From the NCBI GenBank assembly GCA_001414485.1, contig LLEY01000045.1, positions 310,001 to 374,000 of the forward strand: a stretch of 64,000 bases of DNA, given 5' to 3'. The notes below the pieces were generated by a model. That model was given only the letters and a program-made list of their open reading frames with translations. It was not told the origin of the DNA and did no database searches. This DNA comes from Calycina herbarum. Its lineage: Eukaryota; Ascomycota; Leotiomycetes; Helotiales; Pezizellaceae. This document shows, piece by piece, positions 10,912 to 23,483 of the stretch (its first letter is position 1; the number at the start of each line of letters is the position of its first letter). The position numbers and the translations under genes are program-made.

Positions 10912-12059
10912 TTAAAAGACGAATCCCAAAAGACGGTTGGCAATATCGGTAGAATAATCCGCAGTAGCATCAGGAGGGTTGCTCAAATCATCTCCCTTCT
11001 TGTAAGAGTTATCACCCGAGTTGTAAAGTCTAGCAGACCAATAAACCTTCTGACTAGGAGTCGTAGCACCGTTTTGACCAGCCCACTGAATACCGTGAAG
11101 TAGTCCGGATCCCTCTGCAGTTCCAAAAGTACCATCGTGAATCATACCGACAATCTTATCCTTAGGACAAGCAGCTGTTCCGACGGTAGCGCAGTTGTTG
11201 GGTCCGTTATGCGATTGCATGATCCCGGGGTTGTTGACACCGAGGGAGGTTGCGCCGACGCGAACACAACCGTGGGATTCTTGGATGATGACGGAGAGGA
11301 CGAAACGGCTGTCTACACCGGTGGATTTGGCTTCGGAGATAATGCCGTCGTGGATGGCTTGGATCTCGTCAGGGGAGTTTTGTTGGATTCCGGATGTGCA
11401 GCCCTTTGCGAGACCATCTTTGTTCAAGTTCCAGCTGGGGAGCTTGTCAGTTGTGATCAGGAATGGGGAGTATGGAATACGAACAGAGTATCGAAGGTGA
11501 GCCACTTGTCGATTGTAGGCCAGGTGCTTCCATCTCCGGAATAGTGCTGCTTAGCGCCTGTAGGACCACTTGCGGTGGAACCCCCCGAAGTCGGAGAAGT
11601 CGCGGCTGGAGGAGCAGCGGACTTGGAAGAAGTTGTAGGTTTGACAATAATGGTTGTAGGGTCGATTGTTGGGTGGCCAGTGGTTGCTGGCTTGCCCGTG
11701 GTTGTTGGCTTAGGCGTGGTCTTGATGATAGTAGAAGTCGACCCAACAGAGAGAATTTTTGAGACGGAGGTTGTCTTTGGAGTAGCAACAGGAATTACTG
11801 ACGAGGCGACGGGAGTAGCATCGTCATCCCACGAACCGTCATCGTATTGAGTACCTGGGTGGCTGAAAAAAGCAAAGTCAGCTTCTTACTTTTTCGCAAA
11901 ATCTCAGGATAACGAAGATCGATCAGTGGACTAAGTGAGACATGGCAGCAAAAGTAAAGAAACAGGTACTTACTATTTTCCATCATCATAAGCTACTGGA
12001 GCAGCGAAAACATTGCCGGCGAGGGCGAGAACTGCCAAAAAGGCAACAGCGGAAGACAT
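10912..12059 (-). CDS. Secreted lysozyme-like (SLT-type) glycosidase
   Basis: 328 aa from exons 11974-12059, 11485-11862 and 10912-11434 (minus strand). Residues 1-20 are a signal peptide (MSSAVAFLAVLALAGNVFAA). Residues ~30-140 are a Ser/Thr/Pro-rich linker, and the catalytic-type domain runs from about 145 to the end. It contains FDTLWNLNK, then DSRFVLSVIIQESHGC with a likely general-acid Glu near residue 207, and LGVNNPGIMQSHNG. This fold type cleaves peptidoglycan or chitin-like glycans, so an antibacterial or wall-remodelling role is inferred. The second intron uses a GTTCGT donor (50 nt, ACTGAC branch); a nearby GTATTC donor would break the frame. Substrate is unknown. Confidence 0.75.
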
Positions 12060-13970
12060 GTTTGGTAAGATTTTTAACAAAAGTTTGAAAGATTGAATTG
12101 GACTAGCTGAAAAGCTTGAAAAGAATGTAGTGAGTGTTCAAAAATGAATGTTGTAAGAAAAGAAAAGACTGTGGGGAAAAGGACTGTGGTGAGAAAGCTT
12201 CTGTTGGTGCTGATGAAAAGACTTTCCTCATGGCAGCGAGCCGCCATTATATATTTCTCTACATAGGAGCCTTAATCCTCCTCAGGGTGACATCTGACTA
12301 AAATTGCGTTACGCCAAAATGGTGATGGTAGCCACAGAAGGAGCAGGATCACAAACACATTCCAATCCTGACCTCTGATGGGCTAACCACCATCACGGGT
12401 AATGGCCATTTGGGGTAACGGATGCGGCTCGGCCGTGTAGCCGAAGCCTCTTACTTGAAAATTTAAACATGACAGACAGCAGGCGGGGGAACTTGTTTCG
12501 TGATGCTGGGGAAGGATGCGCTTGCATGGATTATTCTGCAGGACGGGATTGAGATTTTACGAGATGGGAAATAGAGAAGGGATTGAATCTGTAGAACGAA
12601 ATGGAAGATGAGATGAACACAGGGAAGGGGGTTCGTTGGGCCCAATAAGGCTGGTGGGCTGGGCTATTTTCGACTCGTACCGAGCTTGCCCAATCGAGCC
12701 ATACTCCGAGCTGAAATCCCAATTAATTGCTTGTGTTGACCGCACGATCTGGACCGTGAATCAAAAAGACAATGAGGATAGACAGTAAGGAAGAAACAGT
12801 ACTTCGTAAAACCAACCTAATGGCATATTCAAGTTACGAACTTTTGGTGAGAAAGCTCTCATTGCAATTGGTCCGGCATTCGCCCAAGCTGACCTCATAT
12901 GTACCTTTCTGCAAGGGTAATCACCAGCTGAATGCAGCTGCTGGAAACATTTAAATGTGATGAGGCTTGATAACTCATAGGCAAGGCGACGAAGGATAAG
13001 AGGCTTTTGTCTTGTTTGAAAGTAAAACAAAACCAGAGGATTGAATCTGCTCCCCACCCTCCTCAATGATGCAATTATTCGGGTGGAACAAGAGACTCAA
13101 GCTTTGCCAATTTGCCTGGGCCTTGGGAGTAACGTGTCATGTTCCCTAGAGAGCGGCGAATTACTCGTCGAGAACGGAAAAGTTGAAGGATTTAGGATCA
13201 GAAAGAACTTCCCTATTCAGAATCCCTGAGGCTTAGCATGAGGTTCCATCGATCGTAAAGGCCCACATAATATCTTTAATTAAATAATCTTCAACCCTGC
13301 AGCCCCAAATGTTCCACTTGCCATGTGAGCCCTAGGGGGGAAGAAGGCCGTTGCCGTCGCACTGTCGCAACTTTATTTCATTGGAGTAAGGGGATGAATG
13401 AATTGACTGGTGCTTGTAGTAGCCTGAAGACTAGAGTTACAAAGTAGGCAGTTGCAAAGAGATCTGCTCATCATACTTCGTAAGCAGAAACAAACCCAGA
13501 TGGCCTGCGGTTCGGAGAATTTGCAATTTGATTGTTATGCAGGTCTTGGTGTTGACGATGACCCGGGCCGCAGAAGGAATCGGAGCTACCCTTGTAATCC
13601 ATGAACTTGCACTTTGCTTATTGCGTAAAAGGCCGGGTGTCAGCTGATATTGAAGCTGTACTCCCGCAGTTTATCTCGTAGTTTGGAGCCAGTTCCTGAA
13701 TTAAAGAGATTGGGAAATTCAGATCCAACAAACAAAACAAAAGGCTGTGCAAGTTGCAATGTCGGTCTTCGAAACATGAGGATGGAAAATCACAGGACGA
13801 AATGCTAGAGACGTTCGAATATAGGGAGTTTCTGAAGTTTAATTAAAAAAAAAGTCATCTCGCTGATACCAAAGGCAGAATCCCACCCATCAACTCCATT
13901 CATATACATCCTGCGAAACCCATTTTTACCCACCATAAATCAGAAAATCATTTTGAGTTGCCTCGCACGT
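12060..13970. other. 1.9-kb intergenic region
   Basis: Holds the upstream region of the lysozyme-like gene, with a TATA-like TATATATTT near 12247 (about 190 bases before its ATG), and the 3' side of IMP dehydrogenase. No gene or repeat recognised. Confidence 0.45.
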
Positions 13971-15801
13971 CTACGCATAGAGCTTCTTCTCGTAGCTCTC
14001 CATATTTACACCTCCCTCCAACTGCGCACTTGCGGTTCTCAATTCGAAACGCGTCGTGCCGTTTGCAACCGACTCGTGAAGTTGAACTAAGCTCTTCTGT
14101 CCGCAGTCTTGAAGAGAATGCTTCAAACCGGCTGCGAGGTAGGGAACAAACTTGTTGACGGATCCACGGTGAGCGACAGCTCCTGACACACCTTGGGCAA
14201 CAAGGACGCTGTCCCCTTCAGAGAAGTAACGGGCAGTTCCCGCGTTGCTCTTTTGGCTGTCTTTGGCGCCAGCACCAGCCTTCTTATCTTGCATGGCATC
14301 GATACTGCCCATACCACGGTAAGCCTTGACCAGCTTACCCTCGCGACTGACGAAAGATGTACCCGGAGACTCGGTGGTACCAGCGAGGAGACCACCCATC
14401 ATGATAGTAGTAGCTCCAAGTGCAAGACCCTTGACGATATGACCAACATTTTGAATACCGCCATCGGCCATGCAAGGAACACCAAATCTTGCAGCAAAAG
14501 AGCTGACGTTGTAGACGGCAGCTGCTTGGGGACGCCCAACGGCCATAACCTCTTGTGTGATGCATGCACTTCCACTGCCCATTCCAATTCGGAGACCATC
14601 GACACCGGCAACGATGAGTGAAGCAGCTTGCTCACGGGTAACAACGTTACCTCCAATGACATCCAAACCAGGATACTTCTCCTTGATGTACTTAACCATC
14701 TCGATCTGGTACATGCTGTTGCCTTGACTACTATCCAAAATGACAATGTCCAAACCAGCGTCAACCAACTTCTGAAGACGAATGTTATCCTCTGGTCGGG
14801 TACCGATTGCAGCAGCGCAGATGAGTTGCTTGGAGTCAGGGAGTTTGGATGCAAGAGGAAAATGGAGATTTTTGGTCAGATCAGATCGCGAGATCATGGA
14901 TACGAGGTTGCCTTTGGAGTCAACGATTGGAAGCTTTCCCTTCTTGGACTTGGCAAGAATTGCATTGGCCTCAACCAAGTCTGTGCCGTGGGCAGCAGTT
15001 ACAAGGTCAGTAACCATGACAGCAGAGACCGGGCTATCATCGTTGTCCTCGAATTGGATATCGCGGTTGGTGACAATGCCGATCAGCTTGGAGCCCAAGG
15101 TACCATTTTCTGCAAAGCACATGTTAGCTTCAATTGCATCCTCTTGAGTTGCTAGTAGATAGTGTGTTGTTGATATTCTGATCATAAAGAGCATAGATTG
15201 TTTCCCCACGACCTTGCGGTCAATACGGATGAACGAAAGTTATTTGTAAATTTTGCTAATCATAGAAAGATTGTGTTGAGAGAATAATTGAGATTTGCTT
15301 ACCAGTGACAGGGAATCCACCAAAGCCCCATTTCTCTTTCAGGGCCTTAACCTCACCAACGGTAGTATCGCGGTTCAAGACAACGGGATCCAAGATGAAA
15401 CCGTTTTCGAATCGCTTGACTTTCTGGACCATTTCTGCCTGTGCATCGGGCGAACAGTTGTGATGGATAACACCGAGGCCACCTTGGAGCGCAATGTGGA
15501 TAGCCATTTCGTGTTCGGTGACAGTGTCCATGGGCGAAGAGACAAAGGGCGTCTTGAGGGTAATGCGCTTGGTGACTGGCGAATCTAGAACGACTTCATG
15601 GGCACCGAAACCAATGTAACCTGGAAGAATAAGGAAATCATTGTAGGTAAGACCGCCGTGGACCTTGGAATCCAGAAGCGAGGTGACATCGAGTCCATCC
15701 TTCTCCTTGTAGGTTTCGAGAATGGAAAGAGCCTTGGAGGGGTCGAGTAACTCTCCGCCAAAGAACTCGGCGGCGGACTTGACACCGTTTGTGTGAGGCA
15801 T
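13971..15801 (-). CDS. IMD: Inosine-5'-monophosphate dehydrogenase
   Basis: Oxidises IMP to XMP with NAD, the committed step of guanine nucleotide synthesis and the target of mycophenolic acid. Two exons, 15303-15801 and 13971-15109, give 545 aa, slightly longer than yeast IMD2. The N-terminal barrel half has [11 protein letters not shown] and [16 protein letters not shown]. Residues ~125-245 are the CBS pair ([32 protein letters not shown]). The active-site loop [12 protein letters not shown] carries the catalytic Cys near 349, followed by [11 protein letters not shown] and [16 protein letters not shown]. The 193-nt intron splits a Glu codon at VTE/NG. The start ATG ending at 15801 gives [20 protein letters not shown], as expected for fungi. 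Intact housekeeping gene. Confidence 0.95.
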
Positions 15802-16777
15802 CTTGGGATCCGGGAATTGGCAGATATAAGGAATCTGTAGAAGGAGAAGATAATGGTGAGGAGGTAACAAAGAAGGAAGGAGTGGGCGGGGTGGAAGGTC
15901 GAGGGTGGTTTGACGGTCTTCCTTCTCCCAAAAGAAGGAAGACAATCAAAGGCAAAAAGAAAGCTGCAAACTTTTTAAGCTGTGGGGTAGCAGACCGTAA
16001 CGCGCTAGGGAATATATTGATCCGTCCGGCCGTTTGTCAAATTGTGGGGCGCCGATATCGCAGCCGGGTTTGGACTCGGAGAACCAGTGCCGACTCCGAG
16101 TATCAACAACATGAATCAACAATCAACAACTGCGTCATTGGGAGAACTTTGGGGGGGAAATAGAGTTTGTTTTTCTTAACTAAATAGAATGTCTTGATAG
16201 TCGACCGTAACGCAATATTCTAGTCTTCAACAAGGACGAACCCTCTAACTTTTGATTGACATCCTGACTCTCTGAAGATTGCGTTGGCAGTCAAACTTTG
16301 GCTGCCCTGCCAACGCTAAGGGTGTTTTTCCTCTTTGAGAGCTGAGGTGCTTCCCCTCCTCCGTATTGCAGCCCAACCCGAAACTTCAGATTGCAGAGTC
16401 ATCATAATAATTCTCCGTCGATGCCCTGCGCAGTTCATGGCTAGGCATTACTCACTACGCCTTCATCGTCATCCCCTCTTCTCACTTCTTCTGCGCTGCG
16501 CGCTCTATTTTGGTCCACGATAATATCAACAAGCCGAAGAAAAACACCACTCCCGCGTCATTGCACGACATTCGCAACCAGCGACACAGTAAAATAGAAT
16601 CGGAAGGGTCTTGGTCTTGTGCGACCATATGATGTGACGAGGTCGACCGGAGGTACCAAGTAGACATTGCGAGTCCAGTTAGAGAGGTATTGCTTTGCGG
16701 ATGATCCGGCCTTGAGAATCATCTTTGACATTGTCACTCCCAGCTCCAACTCCGTCTTCATTGGCGCCAACGCCATC
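15802..16777. promoter_or_regulatory. Divergent promoter region, IMPDH and IQGAP
   Basis: These ~975 bases separate two genes transcribed away from each other and hold no convincing gene, so they must carry both promoters. No clear TATA box is seen next to either start; the region near 16480-16777 is pyrimidine-rich. Confidence 0.5.
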
Positions 16778-19700
16778 ATGTCGTACCGATCTCCCCTCCG
16801 ACAAACACAAAACATCGACTACAATTCACTCTCCCCCACCAAGCGCCAACCCTCAAACGCGTCAACCGTCTCCACGGCATATTCCAACTCCTCCGGTGGC
16901 ATTTTTGAATTGAGTCGGACCAGCACTTTATCTTCAACAACTTCCTCGGGTTACGGATACGGCCATAAAAGAGGGATTAGTGAGGCAACAGGCATGCGGA
17001 CAGGCACACGATCTCCCGGCATCGAGAATAGACTCGATCGGGCCAACCCACCATCGAATCCAGAAAGTCCTTATAAAAGTGCGCGACAATCCCTCCGCCC
17101 ACTGCCTCAACCGCCAGCCTCCACTCCCCCAGTTAGAACTGGCAGCCCAAGTTATAGTCACTTGCGAGGCCAGAGCGTTGACACTCCGAAATCGCCATAT
17201 GATGACTACCACTCCAACTCGCCGACGGCCGCCCCAGCGCCTGCTATCCGACCCAATTCTCTGATGTTGAGTCGCGCTGACTCCGGCCGCTCAAGGGGAT
17301 CCGGACGAGGTCCAACAATGCAACACGCACACAGCCCTCTGAATGCTCCCGATCTCCAGAGCTTACAGAGGTCCAGTACCAGCCAACTACGTACTTTGTC
17401 CAAATATGCCGAAAATGGGGCATCTGAGGACTTCAATATTACGTCTCCTGCGCAAGAAGTAGTAGGGCTGCATGGCAGAAGGAAGCTGCAGAGAAGCGGG
17501 ACAGTTCGAGCAGACCAGAATTCTGTCGCAGCGAACAGAGGTGGTGGATATAGTTGGGAAGGTCGAAATTGGATGGACAAACAGCGGCAGTTTCTACAAG
17601 CTTACGAATATTTGTGCCACATCGGAGAAGCCAAGGAATGGATGGAGGATATATTGAAGCGTCAAATCCCGCCCATTGTACAACTTGAAGAAGCTCTCAG
17701 AGATGGAGTCACTTTGGCAGAGTTGGTGGATTCCCTCTACCCTGAACGTCGACTTCGCATATTTCGCAGCCCGAAGTTGCAATTTCGCCATTCCGATAAC
17801 ATCGCTATCTTTTTTCGCTTTCTTGCTGAAGTGGAACTGCCCGATCTCTTCCGCTTCGAGCTTATCGATTTATACGAGAAGAAGAACATCCCCAAAGTTA
17901 TCTATTGTATCCACGCTCTGAGTTGGCTGTTATTCAGGAAAGGGATCGTCGACTTTAGGATCGGAAATTTGGTTGGACAATTGGAATTCGAACACCATGA
18001 ATTGGAGGCTATGCAGAAAGGGTTGGATAAAGCTGGTGTCAGTATGCCCAGCTTTGGAAATATGGGTGCAGACTTTGGAGTAGAACCGACCCCCGAGCCT
18101 GAACCAGAACCAGTAGAGAGCGAAGAGGATCGCATTGATCGGGAACTGGGAGAAAACGAATTCGCAATTGTCGACCTTCAAGCCCAAATGCGAGGGGCAG
18201 CCGCACGCATGCGATGTACCCATATGATGCAAGGACTATGGGATTCGGAAGAAATGTTGGTAGACTTGCAGTCTAGAATACGGGGCGACTTCTCTCGGCA
18301 GATCGCTGAATATCGACTTAATATGAGGAGGTTTGCGGTTAATTTACAAAGTGGTGCCCGAGGATTCTTGGTTCGCCAGCGCCAATACGATCAAGAATCT
18401 TTCTGGCAAAGCAGAGAAGGGGATGTTCTGATGCTTCAAAATTTAGTGCGTGGCAAAAAAGCCCGCGAAGAGGTACGCATGACGAAATCTCTCCTGCGTA
18501 GAGAAGAATTAGGAGTCTGCGAGTTACAAGCAAACATTCGGGGTTTCTTGTCCAGAAATACGATAGCAGCTCAAAAGCAGGAGACGCGCAACTCATCCGG
18601 TCCAGTAAAAGAGTTGCAAGCTGCTGTTAGAGGAATGCTTCTTCGAAAACTTGTAGCTGATGACCACGAAGATCTGTGGCGAGAAGAGGATTCCATTAGT
18701 GCGATTCAGGCTTTCTCAAGAGCCATGCTGACTAGAAATCAGATCTCGAGGCAGAGAGATGAACTCGAGGCTTCGTCGCCAATCTGGACGAGCCTCCAAG
18801 CTGTGATTCGAGGAAACGAAGTCCGGCTGGAAGTTCAATCAACGAAGGAGGAATTGAATGAATACAAGGTAGAAATTGCAGCATTGCAGTCCTTCATTCG
18901 AGCCGCCGCTGTACGACAAGGCGTGGCAGATACCATATCACAATTGCACCAATCCGAAAATTCTGTACAGGAAGTGCAGAACAGCATCCGGGGGATGCTG
19001 CTAAGAAAGAAGATTGCCGCTGATCACGATTCGCTGGTCTCCCAAACACCTCAGATCACACAACTCCAAGCTCTTGCTCGGGGATGCCTGCAACGACAGA
19101 AAGTTGGTGCCGTGCTTGATGAGATGGATTGCCACACGGAGATGATTATTGAACTACAAGCTCTCTCTCGTGCTGTCCTTCTCCGAAATGATGTTGGAAA
19201 TGTACTTGCCGAACTTGACTCCGAGGAAGAATCTATCATCGCCATTCAAGCTGCTGCGAAAGCATGCTTGGTGAGAGCAAAGTTTGCAGAAAAGAAGCGT
19301 TATTTCAAGGAGAATATGGAGAAGGTGGTCAAACTTCAGAGCTTTGTTCGTGGCCGATTACAAGGAGAGGCGTACAAGAGTCTCACCACCGGCAAAAACC
19401 CACCTGTGAATACGGTCAAGAACTTTGTACACCTGCTCAACGATAGTGACTTTGATTTCAACGAAGAAATTGAGTTTGAGCGAATGCGAAAAACCGTTGT
19501 TCAGCAAGTACGTCAAAACGAAATGGCGGAGCAATACATTGATCAACTCGATATCAAGATTGCTCTGCTTGTCAAGAACAAAATTACCCTGGACGAAGTT
19601 GTGAAGCACCAAAGGAATTTCGGTGGCCATTCAGGCAATCTTTTGGTCAACACATCCATGGTCTCTGGAAACCAATTTGATCTAAAAGCCTTGAACAAGA

Positions 19701-21839
19701 ATTCCCGTAAAAAGCTCGAGTCTTACCAGCAATTGTTCTTCACCCTTCAAACTCAGTCTCAGTACCTTGCTCGATATTTCAAGAGAATCCGAGAGCAGGG
19801 AACCGCTGAGAAGGACTGCAAGCAGATCGAGACATTGATGATGAGATTGTTCGGATACGCCCAAAAGCGACGTGAAGAATACTACTTATTGAAGTTGATT
19901 GCCAGATCAGTAAGGGAGGAGGTAGAGGGTGTTTCATCTCTCCAGGAATATACGAGGGGTAATTTCTTTTGGTGCAAGCTCCTCGCAAACTATACCCGTT
20001 CACCAAGGGACCGCAAATATCTCAAAGAGCTTCTTAGTCCACTCATTCAGACCAACATCATCGAGGATCCTGCCCTAGACCTGGAAAGCGATCCCATGCA
20101 GATTTACCGTTCAGCGATCAACAATGAAGAGCTCAGAACTGGAAGACCCAGCCAACGGCCCCTCGATATTCCTCGAGAGGTTGCCATCAAAGATCCTGAG
20201 ACCCGAGATATGTTCATTGATCATTTGCGAGATCTTCGAGAGATTTCTGATCAATTCCTGCTTGCCCTGCAAGGCCTGTTACACAAAATGCCCTATGGAA
20301 TCCGTTTTATTTGCGAACAAACCTTCGATGCTCTATGTCAACAGTTTCCTCGAGAACCTCAAGAGCGCCTCTTACAACTTGTCGGCAATTGGCTGTGGAA
20401 ATTTTACCTACAGCCCGCTCTTACTTCGCCTGAATCAATGGGTGTTATTGAGAAGCAACTTACACCACTACAAAAGAGGAATTTGGGTGAAGTTGCAAAG
20501 GTCCTTGGACAAGTCGCATCTGGGCGCTTGTTTGGCGGCGAAAACATATACTTACAACCCTTGAACGCTTATGTTGGTGATGCCATTGAGCGAATCCGCC
20601 TCATCTTCTCAAACATAATTTCCGTTCCCGACGCCGAGAGCACTTTCGACATTGACGAGTTCAACGACCTCTACGCCAAGGTCAAACCAACTCTCTACAT
20701 CAAAATGGCAGACATTTTCCAGATCCACAATCTGGTATCGGGAGATCTGCCGCATATCTGCCCCAACCGAGACGATATGCTCCGCGAAATGGTTCAGGAA
20801 CTCGGTAGTGCAAAGGTCAATGAAACAGAGATGTTGGGAGTGGCCACTGGCGAAATACAAATGACCTTGAACCCCAAATTGCATGACATCGAAGATCCCG
20901 AAGCTGAAGTTAAGGCTCTCTTCATGGAGACGAAAAGATGCATTCTATACATCATCCGGGTACAGTCCGGTCCAAATCTCATGGACATCTTAGTTCGTCC
21001 CATCACCCGAGAGGATGACCAAAAGTGGCATTCGCTACTTCGTGAGGAATTTTCTTCGGACAGCAAGACGCGGGGTGCTTACTCTGACGCAAACACTTTG
21101 GTTGATATCAAATCCATGTCCTACAAGGAGTTGAAGAGAACGGCATTAGAAAATATCATGAGACTGGAGCAGTTCGGCCGTATCTCAAGACACAATTACT
21201 ACCAGGATATTCTCAATGCCATCGCCCTGGATATTCGCACAAAGAGCCGAAGGCGTGTGCAACGTCAACGTGAGTTGGAAGGTGTGCGACTCACTCTTGG
21301 AAATCTGAGTGAAAAGGCCGAATGGCTTGAATCTCAGAGAAAGAGTTACGACAATTATATTGAGCAGGCCATGATGACTCTCCAGAAGAAAGGGTAAGCC
21401 TTGATCCTATTTTCCTTGCGAATTGACACTAATGTTTCCCTTTAGCAAAAAACGTTTCCTCATGCCTTTCTCCAAACAATACAACCACGAGCGCGAACTC
21501 GAACGCTCTGGTCGGAAACCAAAGTTCGGATCTTTCAAGTATTCAGCACGAACACTTTCCGACAAGGGTGTGCTCGTCTCCTGGAGAGGTACCCAAGACC
21601 GGGAATGGGAAAAGATCAACCTTACAATTTCTTGCGATGAAGTTGGCGTCTTCTTTATCGAAGGTAGCAAAGGAAGTATCCAAATTCCCGGTGCAAGTGC
21701 TCAAGTGCCAATGGACAGCCTTTTGGCGGCTCAATTCGCCAACCACCAGTATATGGATTTGTTTGAAGGGGGGATGAGACTTAATGTTAATTTGTTCTTG
21801 CATTTGTTGTACAAGAAGTTCTATCGAACAGATGGATGA
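16778..21839 (+). CDS. IQG1: IQGAP-type Ras GTPase-activating-like scaffold
   Basis: Scaffold of the cytokinetic ring and septum that binds actin, calmodulin/myosin light chain and Rho-type GTPases (Rng2/Iqg1/Cyk1 in yeasts). Two exons, 16778-21393 and 21446-21839, give 1669 aa. Residues 1-255 are Ser/Pro-rich. A calponin-homology domain spans ~265-375 (LEEALRDGVTLAELVDSLYP, KVIYCIHALSWLLF). Fourteen IQ-like motifs occur from ~462 to 865 at about 30-residue spacing (consensus LQA..RG.L.R). The RasGAP-related domain is at ~1030-1290 and RasGAP_C at ~1430-1650. The start MSYRSPLRQTQ is the first in-frame ATG. The one 52-nt intron lies in the RasGAP_C region. The exact catalytic status of the GAP domain is not settled here; IQGAPs usually lack GAP activity. 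Confidence 0.93.
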
Positions 21840-22421
21840 GGTGGCGGGGAATGGCGAGGGCGATGAATGCGGGATGATAGATGGGATAGCGCTTGTTCTC
21901 GTTATTGAGAGGACAATTTTTGCATGACAGCATTGTTTTATGGCGTCCTCTGGGGGTAAGAAGAGATGTAGCCCAAGGGCAACCGAGGGTTTGGCTTCCT
22001 GGTATATTGTTTTGTACATACATTTCCAATTCAGGATGGGACTGGGCGCGGTATGACGGGAAGATATGACTACAAATCACGATGAATAAATACCTTTTTT
22101 AATGAATTATCCATGTTTTTGCATCGGATGGTTTCAACTCTTTTCCCACATTCTTTCCTTTCAGTTAAGTGTTCTCGTTGCTGACAATATTGGCAGGAGC
22201 GACCAAGTTAAGAAGTCATACCTCGAGGAAGGCGCGAGGGCGCTCCTTGCCAGGCGACTTCCAGGTTCGTCTTGCTGTATCAAGAATTCGAGCCATCCAA
22301 ATGGATGATCATTCGCGCCTTCTATGACAACACTCTCTCAAAGATTTTTCTTCGCAGCCCAAGCTACATACTCAACTTCTTTCATTGCACAATCCTTGCT
22401 CCAACCGGGCTCTCAGTAGCC
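21840..22421. other. Intergenic, IQGAP 3' flank and next promoter
   Basis: Same-strand gap. The frame reaching the next gene is open further upstream, but the first good start is the ATG at 22422, which directly precedes a signal peptide. Confidence 0.4.
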
Positions 22422-23483
22422 ATGAACACTCGCTTCCTCCTTCTCATTCTGCAACTACTTTTGGTCCAGACCTTTGCACACGTTCTCAATAATCGCGACG
22501 ACCCACAAACGCCACCGTTACCTACACCACCTCCCACCGTCTCGACAGCACAACTTAAAGACAACCCTTCTTGCCTCATTCTTGGCGAAGCATTAGCGAT
22601 ATGCGGATCCCTCACAACCAATTTCAAAGACCTAGATCCAAGTTCGCAAGCGCAATGTCTCTGTTACTCGAGTACAGCATGGGCACCATCCCTCTTCGAC
22701 TCGGCTGTTAAATCATGTGCTGCCTTTGCTTCTGAGAGCGCGACCTCTGCGTATTCAGCACTTGCCAATATCGAGAATTTCTGTACCAGCATTGGAGATG
22801 TTGCGAAGCCAGCGAGCAACATGGCTTTTACGACCTCGGCTACTGCCGCGATTATCGTGCCACCAGAATGTAACGCCATGACATCGATGGAAAGTGTTTG
22901 TGCCATGTATTCTCCGGGATTCGCGACAATGGATAATGTTGGTCGGGCGAAATGTCTTTGTTATCCTACCGTTAGTTCTTGGGCTCCGACAGCTTTTGAT
23001 AACGCTGTGGATTCTTGCAATCAAGTAGCCAAGACTGCTGCGCCCGGAATTTTTGCAACTGCTTCTACCCTCGAGGGGTTTTGTGCGAACATGGGGGATG
23101 TTATACATGGACTTTCTAGATCTGCTGCTCCTCCCTCGGACGGATCTGTCGTCTCAACAACACTTGGTCCACTCTCTCCAACAGACCTCAGCACCATCCC
23201 AACGACCAGCATCGACCCCTCAATTCTCAGCGAAATAACAGTCATCCCCGTCCCAATACCGACCCCAAGTCCAGGTCCAACCCTCACATCTCCCTCATCT
23301 ACCACAACAACTCCTTCATCAAGCCACACGACTGTCGCAATTCCAACTCATACACCGACAAGTAGTAAGCAGCAGCAGAATCGATCAACGGCTGCGGCGA
23401 ATCATATGGTTCCTCAGGTACCCAAGATTGAAGTTATTGTCGTTAGTCTTGTTTGTGCTAGTGTGATGTTTTTTTTATGCTAG
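22422..23483 (+). CDS. GPI-type surface protein with duplicated six-Cys domain
   Basis: Single exon, 353 aa. Residues 1-19 are a signal peptide (MNTRFLLLILQLLLVQTFA). Two homologous domains follow, with Cys at 51, 61, 79, 81, 99, 121 and at 150, 160, 178, 180, 199, 221. Spacings are the same in both copies within one residue, and both contain CLCY, a WAP.FD.AV.SC segment and FC...GDV. Residues ~235-330 are Ser/Thr/Pro-rich and likely O-glycosylated. The C-terminal hydrophobic tail (IEVIVVSLVCASVMFFLC) fits a GPI-attachment signal. It is probably a plasma-membrane or wall protein. The Cys pattern recalls CFEM-like domains but I cannot assign it to CFEM. Confidence 0.82.
   Translation: MNTRFLLLILQLLLVQTFAHVLNNRDDPQTPPLPTPPPTVSTAQLKDNPSCLILGEALAICGSLTTNFKDLDPSSQAQCLCYSSTAWAPSLFDSAVKSCAAFASESATSAYSALANIENFCTSIGDVAKPASNMAFTTSATAAIIVPPECNAMTSMESVCAMYSPGFATMDNVGRAKCLCYPTVSSWAPTAFDNAVDSCNQVAKTAAPGIFATASTLEGFCANMGDVIHGLSRSAAPPSDGSVVSTTLGPLSPTDLSTIPTTSIDPSILSEITVIPVPIPTPSPGPTLTSPSSTTTTPSSSHTTVAIPTHTPTSSKQQQNRSTAAANHMVPQVPKIEVIVVSLVCASVMFFLC

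Noticed and set aside
14193..15155. Open frames on the plus strand inside IMP dehydrogenase
   Set aside because: They mirror a highly conserved coding sequence on the other strand and have no independent support.
20124..20564. 146-codon frame inside the IQGAP gene
   Set aside because: Alternate-frame shadow of the RasGAP-coding region.
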